Assembly (NCBI RefSeq): GCF_016881005.1
Contig: NZ_JACOPV010000005.1
Coordinates: 1-64,000 of the forward strand
Origin: Pseudomonas arcuscaelestis
GTDB taxonomy: Bacteria > Pseudomonadota > Gammaproteobacteria > Pseudomonadales > Pseudomonadaceae
Reading direction: 5' to 3'
Length of the DNA stretch: 64,000 nucleotides
Below the pieces are notes generated by a model. The model was not told where the DNA came from and searched no databases. It saw nothing but the letters and a program-made list of their open reading frames with translations. Below are positions 8,941 through 18,085 of this stretch, in pieces. How positions within the stretch are numbered: position 1 is the first letter of the stretch; each line of letters opens with the position of its first letter. The position numbers and the translations under genes were made by a program.

Positions 8941-10323
8941 ATGAATCTGACGCTCGATCGCCAATCGTCCTCCCCCTTGGTACAGCAGTTGGCTGAACAG
9001 TTGTTGCAGTGGATTGAGCAGCAGCGTCTGCGTCCGGGCACTCGCTTGCCCTCGATTCGTCAACTGGCGAAAGAGCAAGGAGTCAGCCAGTCGTGTGTGA
9101 TTGAAGCTTACGACCGTCTGGTTGCGACGGGGCTGTTGGAGGCCAGGCATGGTGCCGGCTTCTTCGTCGCCGAGCTTCGGCGCAGTGAACCCGTTGTTGA
9201 CCATCCCGTACGCGATGAAGCGTTCGACAGTCGTTGGCAGCAGTTCAGCGAAGAGCGCCCCGGTCTGCTCAAGCTGTGTTGCGGCTGGGTGCCCGACAGT
9301 TGGCGGGCCACCGATGCAATTGCCCAGGCGGTACGCCACGTCAGCCGTGGGCCTATCGAGGACTTGCTCGATTACTGTCCTCCCTTGGGCCTGGCCGCTT
9401 TGCGTAGCCAGCTGCATAAAGGTTTGGGACAGATCGGTATCCAGGTCAGTCCCCAGCAAATCCTTACCACCCAAGGCGCCAGTCATGCCTTGGATCTGCT
9501 TGTGCGTACGCTGCTCAAGCCAGGTGACAAGGTGCTGGTAGAGAGCCCCGGCTACTACAACCTGTACAACCTGCTGCGCCACCACCAGGTGGAAATGCTG
9601 GAGGTGCCGCGTACGCCCAGCGGCCCGGACCTGCAGGTGCTGGAGGGCTTGCTCAAGCGTCATCGCCCTCGATGCCTGTACATCAACAGCCTGTATCACA
9701 ACCCCACCGGCAGTAGCCTGACGCCGAAGGTTGCTTATCGCCTGCTCGAGCTTGCCCGGGAACATGATGTGCAGATCATCGAGGATGATATCTATGCCGA
9801 CTTCCAGGATGGCGCGGTCACGCGGCTGGCCACCTTGGATGCCGAACAGCGGGTCATTTACCTTGCCAGTTTCTCCAAGACCCTGAGCAGTTCTCTGCGC
9901 TGTGGCTATCTGGTGGCCAAGCCGGCGCTGATAGCGCGCCTGGCTGAACTGAAGATGGTCGCCGGTCTCGGTACTTCGCGCTTCACCGAACAAGTAGTGG
10001 CGCAGATGTTGGCCAGCGGCACCTACCGTAAAAGCGTCGCACGCCTGCGCCCGCGCCTGGCGCAACATATGGCCAAGGCGCTGGGGCAGTTGGAGGCCTG
10101 TGGCTGGGAAGTGTTCACCGAGCCTTACGGTGGCATGTTTGTATGGGCGCGCCGTCCCGGTTGGGATTTCGCTGCGCTCAACCGGTTGGCCTTGGCGTGT
10201 TCGGTGTTAGTGGCGCCGGGCAGTGCGTTTGATCCGCAGGGGGTTGCCAGTGACTGGCTGCGGATCAATGTCGCCTACGCCCAGGACCAGCGTGCCCAGG
10301 CATTCTTCCAACGCACCCGCTAG
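8941..10323 (+). CDS. MocR-type GntR regulator with aminotransferase domain
   Basis: A 460-residue chimera: an N-terminal GntR winged helix (LRPGTRLPSIRQLAKEQGVSQSCVIEAYDRL, residues ~30-65) joined to a fold-type I aminotransferase domain with NPTGSS, IIEDDIYADF and the PLP-binding lysine in SFSKTLSSSLRCGY. MocR regulators use pyridoxal phosphate as a sensor, usually for vitamin B6 or amino-compound genes. The start at 8941 follows family length; an in-frame GTG/ATG upstream adds 14 odd residues. The divergent MFS gene is the natural target candidate. Confidence 0.9.
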   Translation: MNLTLDRQSSSPLVQQLAEQLLQWIEQQRLRPGTRLPSIRQLAKEQGVSQSCVIEAYDRLVATGLLEARHGAGFFVAELRRSEPVVDHPVRDEAFDSRWQQFSEERPGLLKLCCGWVPDSWRATDAIAQAVRHVSRGPIEDLLDYCPPLGLAALRSQLHKGLGQIGIQVSPQQILTTQGASHALDLLVRTLLKPGDKVLVESPGYYNLYNLLRHHQVEMLEVPRTPSGPDLQVLEGLLKRHRPRCLYINSLYHNPTGSSLTPKVAYRLLELAREHDVQIIEDDIYADFQDGAVTRLATLDAEQRVIYLASFSKTLSSSLRCGYLVAKPALIARLAELKMVAGLGTSRFTEQVVAQMLASGTYRKSVARLRPRLAQHMAKALGQLEACGWEVFTEPYGGMFVWARRPGWDFAALNRLALACSVLVAPGSAFDPQGVASDWLRINVAYAQDQRAQAFFQRTR

Positions 10324-10340
10324 GAGCGGTGTTGGTATCG

Positions 10341-11534
10341 CTAGATGCCTTTGCGCCAGTTGAGAATCATCAGGGTCAACACCCCCGCGACAATCCCCCA
10401 GAACGCCGAGCCAATCGAGAACAGGGTAAAGCCCGAAGCGGTCACCATGAAGGTAATCAACGCAGCTTCACGCTCCTTGGCTTCGTTCATCGCCACCGTC
10501 AGGCCGTTCATGATCGAGCCGAACAAAGCGAGGGCGGCAATCGACAGTACCAACTCCTTGGGCAGGGCGGCGAACAGGGCCGCCAGGGTGGCGCCAAAGA
10601 CGCCGGCAATGCCGTAGAAAATCCCGCACCAAACCGCAGCGGTGTAGCGCTTGTTCGGGTCTTCGTGTGCATGCGGGCCGGTGCAGATCGCAGCACTGAT
10701 AGCGGCGAGGTTGATACCGTGCGAACCAAAGGGCGCGAGCACCAGCGAGGCCAGGCCTGTCACCGAGATCAGCGGCGAGGCTGGTACTTGATAGCCGTCG
10801 GCGCGCAGCACTGCCACCCCTGGCATGTTTTGCGACGTCATGGCGACCACGAACAGCGGTATACCGATACTGATGGTGGCCGCCAGGGAGAAGCTGGGTG
10901 TTGTCCATACGGGCGTTGCCACTTCCAGGTTGAAGCCGCTGAAGTCCAGCAGACCCATGGCGCCGGATAGTGCCGTGCCTACCAGCAACGCAGCAAGCAC
11001 GGCATAGCGCGGCGACAAGCGTTTGATGAACAGATAACTGAAAAACATGCCCAGCACCAGAGTCGTGCGGTGTTGGGCGGCGATGAAGATTTCACTGCCG
11101 ATCTTGAACAAAATGCCGGCCAGCAAGGCAGACGCCAAAGACGCGGGAATGCGTTTGACCAGGCGCTCGAAGCTGCCGGTAAGCCCGCAGATCACCACCA
11201 GCACAGCGCAGGTGATATAGGCGCCGATTGCTTCGCCGTAGCTCACGCCACCCAGGCTGGTGATCAGCAGTGCGGCGCCCGGCGTCGACCAGGCAACTGT
11301 CACCGGCGTGCGGTAGCGCAGCGACAGGCCAATGCTGCACACGGCCATGCCGATGGACAACGCCCAGATCCACGAAGAAATTTGCGCAGTGGTCAAACCG
11401 GCTGCCTGTCCAGCCTGAAACATCAGCACCAGGGAGCTGGTGTAACCGGTAAGCATGGCAATGAAGCCTGCGACCACGGCAGAGGGTGAGGTGTCAGCCA
11501 ATGGGCGCAATTGCGCGGAAGAGGCATCGGGCAT
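10341..11534 (-). CDS. benE: BenE family benzoate/H+ symporter
   Basis: A 397-residue inner-membrane protein with about 12 helices. It matches the BenE family: SAVVAGFIAMLTGYTSSLVL near the start, TPVTVAWSTPGAALL, and AATISIGIPLFVVAMTSQNMPG in the middle. BenE members import benzoate or similar aromatic acids, but no benABCD catabolic genes are nearby, so the real substrate is uncertain. AAGGA precedes the ATG at 11534. It converges with the MocR gene and is divergent from the GST gene. Confidence 0.88.
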   Translation of the reverse strand: MPDASSAQLRPLADTSPSAVVAGFIAMLTGYTSSLVLMFQAGQAAGLTTAQISSWIWALSIGMAVCSIGLSLRYRTPVTVAWSTPGAALLITSLGGVSYGEAIGAYITCAVLVVICGLTGSFERLVKRIPASLASALLAGILFKIGSEIFIAAQHRTTLVLGMFFSYLFIKRLSPRYAVLAALLVGTALSGAMGLLDFSGFNLEVATPVWTTPSFSLAATISIGIPLFVVAMTSQNMPGVAVLRADGYQVPASPLISVTGLASLVLAPFGSHGINLAAISAAICTGPHAHEDPNKRYTAAVWCGIFYGIAGVFGATLAALFAALPKELVLSIAALALFGSIMNGLTVAMNEAKEREAALITFMVTASGFTLFSIGSAFWGIVAGVLTLMILNWRKGI

Positions 11535-11679
11535 GGTGCAGTCCTTGTGCTAGGTGTAAGCAGATTTTGCAGACTAACGCGCAGCTCTCTGAGCTTTGTC
11601 ATACAGCAGGCATTGCATTTAGCCGTACAGTCGCCAACTATGGGCGGCGAGCAGGATGAGCCATCGAACGGGGGGAGTG

Positions 11680-12282
11680 ATGTACAAGGTCTACGGTGAT
11701 TACCAGTCGGGCAATTGCTACAAGGTCAAATTGATGCTGCATCTGCTTGATCTGCCGTACGAGTGGCACGCGGTGGATATCCTCAAGGGTGAAACGGAAA
11801 CCCCGGAATTTCTCGAAATGAACCCCAACGGCAAAGTGCCGGTGTTGGTGCTGGAAGACGGCACCTACCTGTGGGAGTCCAACGCGATCCTCAACTTTCT
11901 GGCCGATGGCAGCGAATACCTGCCCACCGAACCGCGCTTGCGCACTCAGGTGCTGCAATGGCAGTTTTTCGAGCAGTACAGCCATGAGCCGTATATTGCC
12001 GTGGCGCGTTTCATCCAGTTTTACCTGGGGCTGCCGCAAGAGCGCCTTGAGGAATACAAAACCTTGCACAAGGGCGGCTACAAAGCCCTGCGGGTAATGG
12101 AAAAGCAGCTGCAGCTAACGCCGTATCTGGTCGGTGACCGCTATTCGATTGCCGATGTCGCGCTCTACGCCTACACCCATGTAGCCCAGCAGGGTGGCTT
12201 TGACCTGGACGCGTATCCGGGCATTCAGGCCTGGCTGGAGCGCGTCGCCAGTCATCCACGGCACGTGACGATGCTCGGCTAA
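11680..12282 (+). CDS. glutathione S-transferase family protein
   Basis: A 200-residue protein with an N-terminal thioredoxin-like GST domain (VYGDYQSGNCYKVKLMLHLL; NPNGKVPVLVLEDG; WESNAIL cis-Pro and GSH-binding region) and an all-helical C-terminal domain with the YSIADVALYAY capping motif. Such enzymes conjugate or reduce small molecules with glutathione. The start at 11680 was chosen because GGGGGGAG lies 4 bp before it; an upstream in-frame ATG at 11656 would add MSHRTGGV. Confidence 0.88.
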   Translation: MYKVYGDYQSGNCYKVKLMLHLLDLPYEWHAVDILKGETETPEFLEMNPNGKVPVLVLEDGTYLWESNAILNFLADGSEYLPTEPRLRTQVLQWQFFEQYSHEPYIAVARFIQFYLGLPQERLEEYKTLHKGGYKALRVMEKQLQLTPYLVGDRYSIADVALYAYTHVAQQGGFDLDAYPGIQAWLERVASHPRHVTMLG

Positions 12283-12314
12283 ACGCAGCGCTCCCACAGG
12301 TTTGCTCGATTGCC

Positions 12315-12686
12315 TCAGGCGGCGGAAAAACGCTTGTTGAGGTAATCGATGATCACCTTGGATTCGTACATCCAGGTGGTCTTGCCGTCTTCCTCGATGC
12401 GCAGGCACGGGACTTTGATTTTGCCGCCTTCGTTGAGCAGGGTCTGGCGATCCTGTTCGTTGTTCTTCGCATCGCGCAGGGCAACCGGCACGTTGAGGCG
12501 GTGCAGGGTGCGACGGGTTTTCACGCAGAAAGGGCAGGCGTGAAACTGGTACAGGCTAAGGCCCTTGGCTTGCTGTTCAACCAGTGCCTGGGCAGCCGGG
12601 TCGCGCTTGAGCTTGGCCGGGCGGCTGACCCAATCGCCGAAGACGATCAATTGGCCGAGGCCGACACGCAGTGCTTTGACGATCAT
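12315..12686 (-). CDS. glutaredoxin/GST N-terminal-domain protein with CPFC motif
   Basis: A 123-residue protein. After a ~40-residue N-terminal leader with hydrophobic VGLGQLIVFG and basic residues, a thioredoxin fold begins: LYQFHACPFCVKTRRTLHRL carries the redox CPFC pair, followed by GKIKVPCLRIEEDG and a YESKVIIDYL GST-like end. It lacks the GST C-terminal helical domain. It is probably a glutathione-dependent thiol-disulfide oxidoreductase. GAGGAG precedes the ATG by 6 bp. The folE terminator lies just upstream, so it is likely transcribed on its own. Confidence 0.82.
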   Translation of the reverse strand: MIVKALRVGLGQLIVFGDWVSRPAKLKRDPAAQALVEQQAKGLSLYQFHACPFCVKTRRTLHRLNVPVALRDAKNNEQDRQTLLNEGGKIKVPCLRIEEDGKTTWMYESKVIIDYLNKRFSAA

Positions 12687-12703
12687 GACAACTCCTCAGA
12701 ATG

Positions 12704-12731
12704 AAAAAAGCCGACCCCAAGGATCGGCTTG
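12704..12731 (-). terminator. rho-independent terminator of folE
   Basis: Read on the minus strand, AAGCCGATCC-TTGG-GGTCGGCTT forms a stem followed directly by TTTTTC, 14 bp after the folE stop. It separates folE from the CPFC-protein gene downstream. Confidence 0.85.
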
Positions 12732-12744
12732 CAAGCAGGCCCGA

Positions 12745-13290
12745 TTACTTGATCAGGCTGAGAAACTCGCTGCGAGTCGCGGCATTTTCGCGGAACTCGC
12801 CGAGCATCACCGAAGTAATCATCGTCGAATTTTGTTTCTCCACACCGCGCATCATCATGCACATGTGCTTGGCTTCGATGACCACTGCTACGCCCAGGGC
12901 GCCGGTAACTTTCTGGATCGCCTCGGCAACCTGGCGGCTGAGGTTTTCCTGGATCTGCAGGCGACGTGCGTACATGTCGACGATCCGTGCAACCTTGGAC
13001 AAGCCCAGGACTTTGCCATCGGGAATGTAGGCGACGTGCGCCTTGCCGATGAATGGCAGCATATGGTGTTCGCACAGCGAGTACAGCTCGATGTCCTTGA
13101 CCAGGACCATTTCACTGTTGTCGGAGCTGAACAAAGCGCCGTTGGTCACTTCTTCCAGGGTTTGTTCATAACCGCGGCAAAGGTACTGCATGGCCTTCGC
13201 TGCCCGCTTGGGCGTGTCGAGCAGGCCCTCGCGGGAGACGTCCTCGCCGATTTGGCCGAGGATAGCGGTGTAGTTCTGTTCCAGGGACAT
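12745..13290 (-). CDS. folE: GTP cyclohydrolase I
   Basis: A 181-residue enzyme that converts GTP to dihydroneopterin triphosphate, the entry step to folate and pterin cofactors. It shows the zinc and substrate motifs: [31 protein letters not shown] and the C-terminal [11 protein letters not shown] cysteine. Length is slightly below the E. coli enzyme but normal for one of the paralogues common in Pseudomonas. The ATG at 13290 is the only start that gives the family N-terminus. Confidence 0.95.
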   Translation of the reverse strand: MSLEQNYTAILGQIGEDVSREGLLDTPKRAAKAMQYLCRGYEQTLEEVTNGALFSSDNSEMVLVKDIELYSLCEHHMLPFIGKAHVAYIPDGKVLGLSKVARIVDMYARRLQIQENLSRQVAEAIQKVTGALGVAVVIEAKHMCMMMRGVEKQNSTMITSVMLGEFRENAATRSEFLSLIK

Positions 13291-13360
13291 GGATCTACCT
13301 GTGGGGAATTATCGCAAACGCGAAGGGTACGGCGGCTGTGGCGGCGCTGCAAGCACGGCG

Positions 13361-13918
13361 TTACTCGTCACGGCCTTCGAGCATGGTTCGTTTGAGCATT
13401 ACATAGACTGCACCGGTGCAGCCGTGGCGGGCCTGGCACGAGGTAAAACCCAGTACCTGCGGGTGTTGGCGCAGCCAGGTGTTGACGTGGCTCTTGATCA
13501 TCGGTTTCTTGCCATCCAGGCGTACTGCCTTGCCGTGGGTGACCCGCACGCAGCGGACTTCGAAGCGAGTCGCCTCGGCAAGAAACGCCCAGAGGGTTTC
13601 ACGGGCCTTTTCCACGTTCATGCCATGCAGGTCGAGGCTGCCTTCGAAGCCGATCTGGCCGGCCTTGAGCTTGCGCATCTGGCTTTCCTGCACGCCATCA
13701 CGGCTCCAGTGCAGGTCGTCTTCGGGGCCGACGTCGATGACAAACTGATCCGACAAGCCATCAACCACACTTTGGTTGCTGCGCACGGTGGCAGCCTGGC
13801 GCAGGCCCGCCAACTGCTTGCGATCAGCCTTGGGTTTACCGACTTCGGCGCGATCATGCTTGATCGGCTTGACGCCGCGCATCTCGCTTTTGAACAGGGA
13901 AAAATCGTCGTCTTGCAT
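13361..13918 (-). CDS. Smr domain protein
   Basis: A 185-residue protein with a basic, unstructured N-terminus and a C-terminal Smr (small MutS-related) domain, shown by SLDLHGMNVEKARETLWAFL and VRVTHGKA (residues ~95-130). Stand-alone Smr proteins have nuclease activity; SmrB in E. coli cleaves mRNA at collided ribosomes. This protein is of the proteobacterial SmrA/SmrB type, but which one is not decidable here. It lies 71 bp upstream of folE in the same direction, possibly co-transcribed. Confidence 0.87.
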   Translation of the reverse strand: MQDDDFSLFKSEMRGVKPIKHDRAEVGKPKADRKQLAGLRQAATVRSNQSVVDGLSDQFVIDVGPEDDLHWSRDGVQESQMRKLKAGQIGFEGSLDLHGMNVEKARETLWAFLAEATRFEVRCVRVTHGKAVRLDGKKPMIKSHVNTWLRQHPQVLGFTSCQARHGCTGAVYVMLKRTMLEGRDE

Positions 13919-13970
13919 GTAAGCCTCCGCCTGGGCGGCGCAGTTTACGCGACTCCTCCTCAGGTTGCAG

Positions 13971-14291
13971 TCAATCGTGTTTCTTCATCAGGTGGGGCGA
14001 CAGGTTCAGTTCGCGGCTGCGGCGCAAGCGCAGACGACTGCGTCGCCAGAACAACACACCCAGGTACAACAGCAACAGGCCACCGGCAAGTACCACGGCG
14101 GCACCTGCACGACTGGCGTTAAGCTCGGCCAGTGCCGGGACATTGCCCAGCAGGCTGGCGGCGCCAGCCATGGCCAGCAGCACGCCGAGGGTGGCCAACA
14201 GTGCCGAAAACGCCGCCGCCATGCGCGCGCCCCAATTGCTGGGTTGGCGCTGGCGCAAGCGCTTGGCATCGAAACCGTTGGACAACTTCAT
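13971..14291 (-). CDS. small two-helix membrane protein, unknown function
   Basis: A 106-residue protein I do not recognise. Two hydrophobic helices (AAAFSALLATLGVLLAMAGAASLL, residues ~25-48, and AGAAVVLAGGLLLLYLGVLFW, ~62-82) are flanked by basic segments (AKRLRQRQ; RRSRLRLRRSR), so both ends probably face the cytoplasm. Codon use is like its neighbours. It sits between the cysteine hydrolase and Smr genes in the same direction. The coding frame is well sustained, but expression is unproven. Confidence 0.65.
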   Translation of the reverse strand: MKLSNGFDAKRLRQRQPSNWGARMAAAFSALLATLGVLLAMAGAASLLGNVPALAELNASRAGAAVVLAGGLLLLYLGVLFWRRSRLRLRRSRELNLSPHLMKKHD

Positions 14292-14367
14292 GCCAATTTC
14301 CTCTGTGGATATCCGGTTTTTGACCGAACTGCCGCAAGGTGGTTCCGCGAGTCTGCCAGACGGCTGA

Positions 14368-14958
14368 TCAGATCAGGCTGCTGGTGGGCGCCACGCAAGC
14401 GAAGTTGTCGGCCATGATCGCCATCTCGCTTTGCTGGATCTGCGCAGCGGGAATCACACCATCCTTGAACGGCAGGTCGCGGGTGGCGCAGGCATCCTCG
14501 ATCAGGGTGCAACGATAACCATAGTCCTTGGCACGGCGTACCGTGGTGCTGACGCTGGAGTGACTCATGAAACCGCAGACAATCAGGTCAAGGTGACCGT
14601 ACTTCTGCAGGGTTTCATGCAGGGTGGTGTTCTTGAAGGCGTTGGGCATGCGCTTCTCGATGATCACTTCATCGCCTTGTGGCTCAAGGCCTGGGATGAA
14701 CTCACCGCGCGGCCCTTGTGGGTCGAACATGCCACCGACAGTACCCAGGTGGCGCACATGGATGATCGGGCGACCGGCCTTGCGGGCAGCCTCGAGCATT
14801 TTAGCGATGTTCTTCACAGCGTCTTCCATGCCCGACAGTCCCAGAGGACCGCTGAGGTACTCTTTTTGCGCGTCGATAATGAGCAGGCTGGCATTGCTCA
14901 GCTTGGCGGGCGGATAGCCACGGCCGCTGAGGTGGAACATCGTCATTGGAACAGACAT
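14368..14958 (-). CDS. isochorismatase-family cysteine hydrolase
   Basis: A 196-residue cytosolic hydrolase. LLIIDAQKEY gives the catalytic Asp, the Lys lies in IIEKRMPNAF, and the nucleophile Cys in LIVCGFMSHSSVSTTVRRAKDYGY, followed by a DACATRD motif. Related enzymes hydrolyse isochorismate, nicotinamide or N-carbamoyl compounds; the substrate here is not clear. The ATG at 14958 follows AAAGGAG; a TTG directly before it is less likely. Confidence 0.88.
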   Translation of the reverse strand: MSVPMTMFHLSGRGYPPAKLSNASLLIIDAQKEYLSGPLGLSGMEDAVKNIAKMLEAARKAGRPIIHVRHLGTVGGMFDPQGPRGEFIPGLEPQGDEVIIEKRMPNAFKNTTLHETLQKYGHLDLIVCGFMSHSSVSTTVRRAKDYGYRCTLIEDACATRDLPFKDGVIPAAQIQQSEMAIMADNFACVAPTSSLI

Positions 14959-15148
14959 CAAGGGCTCCTTTGGATAGGGCTTTTCAACCTATTGTCCCCT
15001 GCCTGAGCACTTATGTGAATCGCTTCGCGTACAAGCAGCGTGGTTAGTGGCCTGCAGCCATGCCAGCGAATCACTTACACACCGTTTTCAGCGACCTTTT
15101 CTGTGACCGGGCTGTTAGAATTGCAGGTCGTCTTTCAAGGAGTCTGTT

Positions 15149-16057
15149 GTGATCACTTCTCGCCTGCGCACCCTGCGCGATCATATCCGTTGGGCTGTCA
15201 GCCGTTTCCATGAGCATGACCTGTTTTTCGGCCATGGTGCCGACAACGCCTGGGATGAAGCACGGCTTCTGGTGCTGGGCTCGGTACATTTGCCTTGGGA
15301 GGTTGCCGACAGCTACCTCGATTGCCAGCTTGAAGACGACGAGCTGGTCAATCTGCAGCGCCTGCTCAAACGCCGTATCGAAGACCGCGTGCCTACCGCT
15401 TATCTGTTGGGCGAGGCGTGGTTCTGTGGTTTGGCCTTTATCGTCGATGAACGTGTGCTGATCCCGCGTTCGCCCATCGGCGAGCTGATCGAGAAGCGCT
15501 TCGAGCCGTGGCTGGCCAGCGAGCCTGCGCGCATTCTCGACCTGTGTACCGGGTCTGGTTGCATTGGCATTGTCAGCGCCGAGGTATTCCCGCAAGCCGA
15601 GGTGGTGCTGGCCGACCTGTCGTTCGAAGCGCTGGAAGTAGCCAATCAGAACATCGAGCGTCACGGCCTGGAAGAGCGCGTCTACACCGTACAAGGTGAT
15701 GGTTTCGGCGGTTTGCCGGGGCAGCGCTTCGATCTGATCCTGTCCAATCCGCCCTATGTCGACGCTGAGGATTTTGCCGACATGCCGGAGGAATACCATC
15801 ACGAGCCGGAGCTGGGCCTGGCTTGTGGCAACGACGGTCTGGACCTGGTACGGCGCATGCTCGCCGAGGCTGCGGATCACCTCACCGATAAAGGGCTGCT
15901 GATCGTCGAGGTCGGCAACAGCCAGGTTCACGTCGAAGCGTTGTACCCGGAAGTGGACTTTGCCTGGCTGGAGTTCGAGCGTGGCGGGCACGGCGTGTTC
16001 ATGCTGACGGCGCAGCAGTGCCGCCAGCATCAGCAGGTGTTTGCTTCGAGGGTTTAA
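15149..16057 (+). CDS. prmB: 50S ribosomal protein L3 glutamine methyltransferase
   Basis: A 302-residue SAM-dependent methyltransferase that modifies a glutamine side chain on ribosomal protein L3. It contains the helical N-terminal domain, the SAM-binding [11 protein letters not shown] and the NPPYVD catalytic motif shared by glutamine N5-methyltransferases. It starts with GTG at 15149, supported by AAGGAG 7 bp upstream. prmB next to aroC and a small set of hypotheticals is the usual Pseudomonas order. Confidence 0.93.
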   Translation: MITSRLRTLRDHIRWAVSRFHEHDLFFGHGADNAWDEARLLVLGSVHLPWEVADSYLDCQLEDDELVNLQRLLKRRIEDRVPTAYLLGEAWFCGLAFIVDERVLIPRSPIGELIEKRFEPWLASEPARILDLCTGSGCIGIVSAEVFPQAEVVLADLSFEALEVANQNIERHGLEERVYTVQGDGFGGLPGQRFDLILSNPPYVDAEDFADMPEEYHHEPELGLACGNDGLDLVRRMLAEAADHLTDKGLLIVEVGNSQVHVEALYPEVDFAWLEFERGGHGVFMLTAQQCRQHQQVFASRV

Positions 16058-16067
16058 GCAAGGATTT

Positions 16068-16091
16068 CATCGCGGGGCGTGCCCCGCGATG
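16068..16091. terminator. palindromic hairpin after prmB
   Basis: Perfect 11-bp stem CATCGCGGGGC/GCCCCGCGATG with a 2-nt loop between the convergent prmB and the following gene. No T tract is present; it may act as a bidirectional terminator or mRNA end. Confidence 0.45.
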
Positions 16092-16094
16092 TAT

Positions 16095-16883
16095 TCAGTG
16101 CGTTGCAATCCAGATCAACAACCCGGCCTGAAACACCGCAAAGGCCACCAGGCAGGTGATGGTGAAGCGCAGCCCGCTGTCTTCACGGCGATACTTGCTG
16201 ACACGCTCGTCGCGCTCGCGAAGCTGGGCGTCTTTCTCCTGCAAGGTCTGTTCGGCTTGTTGCAGCATGTGCGCCGCATCGAGTATTTCAACCCGTTGCA
16301 CCTTGTCGTTGTTCCAGCCGCCTTTCAGTTCGCCGACCTGCACCTCGACGTAGCGTCCCTTCAGATGCTGGGCGTCGGCGTACTCAACCTCCAGGCCATG
16401 CCTGCTCAACATGCGATCTCGCCGCTGGCGGGTGTCTTCATTGAGCGCGTCCTTGCTTGCCAGTGCGGCCCCGTCAACGCGGTAATGCGACCACTTGCGT
16501 TGCGCCCAGACAATTGCCTGGGACAGCAGGAAGCCGCCCAGGCCGCGGTTCAAGGGTTCAAGTTGCAAGCCGCTGTCGGGGCCGATATGGACGCGCTTCT
16601 CTTGATGATCCACCCAGATATCCAGGCAGTTCTGCTCCTTGCGCACTTTCTGCCCTGGCAACTGGATGACCATGCGCAGCAGGCTGGTCTCCTTGTTGTG
16701 CCGTTCGGCATAGCCGTACTGGACAAAGCGCAATGGGCGCGCGCCGCTGTTGCGGTCGGTAGGCAGCGGCGCCAGGCGCAGCAGCTGGAAATGTTCCGCA
16801 GTCACCTCGGCCCACGGCAGCGGGGCGGGTTCGGGCGCGACCTCGGTGGTTTCCGGGGCGTCCTGGGGGGCGGCTTGAGTCAT
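16095..16883 (-). CDS. C-terminally membrane-anchored coiled-coil protein, unknown function
   Basis: A 262-residue protein I cannot assign. An acidic/proline-rich start (APQDAPETTEVAPEPAPLP) is followed by a globular region (residues ~25-170), then a charged coiled coil (MLQQAEQTLQEKDAQLRERD, ~205-235) and one C-terminal membrane helix (FTITCLVAFAVFQAGLLIWIA). This layout suggests a tail-anchored cytoplasmic protein. The ATG at 16883 was preferred to 16904 because AGAGGA is well spaced from it. Synteny in Pseudomonas suggests a conserved gene. Confidence 0.72.
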   Translation of the reverse strand: MTQAAPQDAPETTEVAPEPAPLPWAEVTAEHFQLLRLAPLPTDRNSGARPLRFVQYGYAERHNKETSLLRMVIQLPGQKVRKEQNCLDIWVDHQEKRVHIGPDSGLQLEPLNRGLGGFLLSQAIVWAQRKWSHYRVDGAALASKDALNEDTRQRRDRMLSRHGLEVEYADAQHLKGRYVEVQVGELKGGWNNDKVQRVEILDAAHMLQQAEQTLQEKDAQLRERDERVSKYRREDSGLRFTITCLVAFAVFQAGLLIWIATH

Positions 16884-16989
16884 CACGGCAATCCTCTTAT
16901 GCACAGCAAGCTGGACATAATCACGATGCCAGCATCGGCTTATCGGCAGAATCGTGCGGGACTGGAGGCTGAATTTCCGTGAAGTTCGT

Positions 16990-17952
16990 TCAAGCGGCGG
17001 GCAGCCGGTGGATAAAATCCACCACGCGGGTGCCCAGCTCGCTGGCTTGCGGCAATTTAGGGTTCAAGTAGCTGTCGCGCTGCTGGCTGGCCGCCTGGGG
17101 TGCGATCCTCAGCATATGGTTCATGCCCTGGATCAAGGCCAGTTCGGCATCCGGCTTGGCGGCCTTGAGCCGTTCGGCGTTGCTCACATCGACCTGAACA
17201 TCGTGGGTGCCCTGAATGATCAGGGCAGGCACTTTCACGCTGGCGAATGCGGCCGCGGGGTCCTGGCGAAACAACGAAATCAGGTAAGGCTGAACGCTGG
17301 GGCGCAACACGTCCTGCAAGGGCAGCGGTACGTCAGAGGCGGGGTGTCCGGCCTTGAGGTTGTCGAGTATCTGCCCCACACGTTGGCGATAGCGAGCTGG
17401 TACCTGATCGGCGAGCTGCGCGCGCAATACCTCGTCGATAGGCCGGCCGCTACCGGCCACGCTGATCACGGCGCTGGCATCGCTCGCTTCGGCAGCCAGG
17501 CTCGCGATCAGTGCGCCTTCACTGTGGCCCAGCAGAATCAACGGGCCAAAACGTGGATCAGCCTTGAGCGCACGGCTCCAGGCCACGGCATCGGCGACAT
17601 AGCGTTCGACGCTGAGGTTGCGTTCATCGGGGGTGGCAGGGCGGCTGGCGGCTACGCCACGTTTGTCGTAGCGCACGCTGGCGATGCGGTTTTTTGCCAG
17701 TACCAGCGCCAGTTGCCTGAGGTTATCGGTGTGGGCACCGTCGGGGCTGTTGCCATTGCGATCAGTAGGCCCGGACCCCGGAATAATCAGCACCACCGGT
17801 GGCGGTTGCTCGGTGCGCGGCAACAGCAGGCTGCCATAAAGCGTGCCGCTGCCGGTATCGAGGCTGATCGGGCGTTGCAGCACGGTGGGGGCAGCAGCGT
17901 GAACCAGGCCGCTGAACAGCAGGGCAAATACCACAAAAACACGCAGCATCAT
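16990..17952 (-). CDS. secreted alpha/beta hydrolase
   Basis: A 320-residue hydrolase with a signal peptide (MMLRVFVVFALLFSGLVHAAA). The core shows VLIIPGSGPTDRNG for the oxyanion region, the nucleophile elbow LLGHSEGA, Asp in QGTHDVQVD and the catalytic His in GMNHML. It is likely periplasmic, acting on an ester or acyl bond; substrate unknown. The start at 17952 is taken because it gives a clean signal peptide; the frame extends to a GTG at 18024. It is divergent from aroC. Confidence 0.82.
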   Translation of the reverse strand: MMLRVFVVFALLFSGLVHAAAPTVLQRPISLDTGSGTLYGSLLLPRTEQPPPVVLIIPGSGPTDRNGNSPDGAHTDNLRQLALVLAKNRIASVRYDKRGVAASRPATPDERNLSVERYVADAVAWSRALKADPRFGPLILLGHSEGALIASLAAEASDASAVISVAGSGRPIDEVLRAQLADQVPARYRQRVGQILDNLKAGHPASDVPLPLQDVLRPSVQPYLISLFRQDPAAAFASVKVPALIIQGTHDVQVDVSNAERLKAAKPDAELALIQGMNHMLRIAPQAASQQRDSYLNPKLPQASELGTRVVDFIHRLPAA

Positions 17953-18085
17953 CAGGCCACTATCGAGGAGATGGATTTTGGACCCAAGTGCGGGCAGAAG
18001 GTTCGCTGTCAGGGATGAACTCACGGGTTAGCCTGCGTATACTGGCGGCCTTGTTAAAATCAGGCTGATTCGCGGAGCGTCCTGC

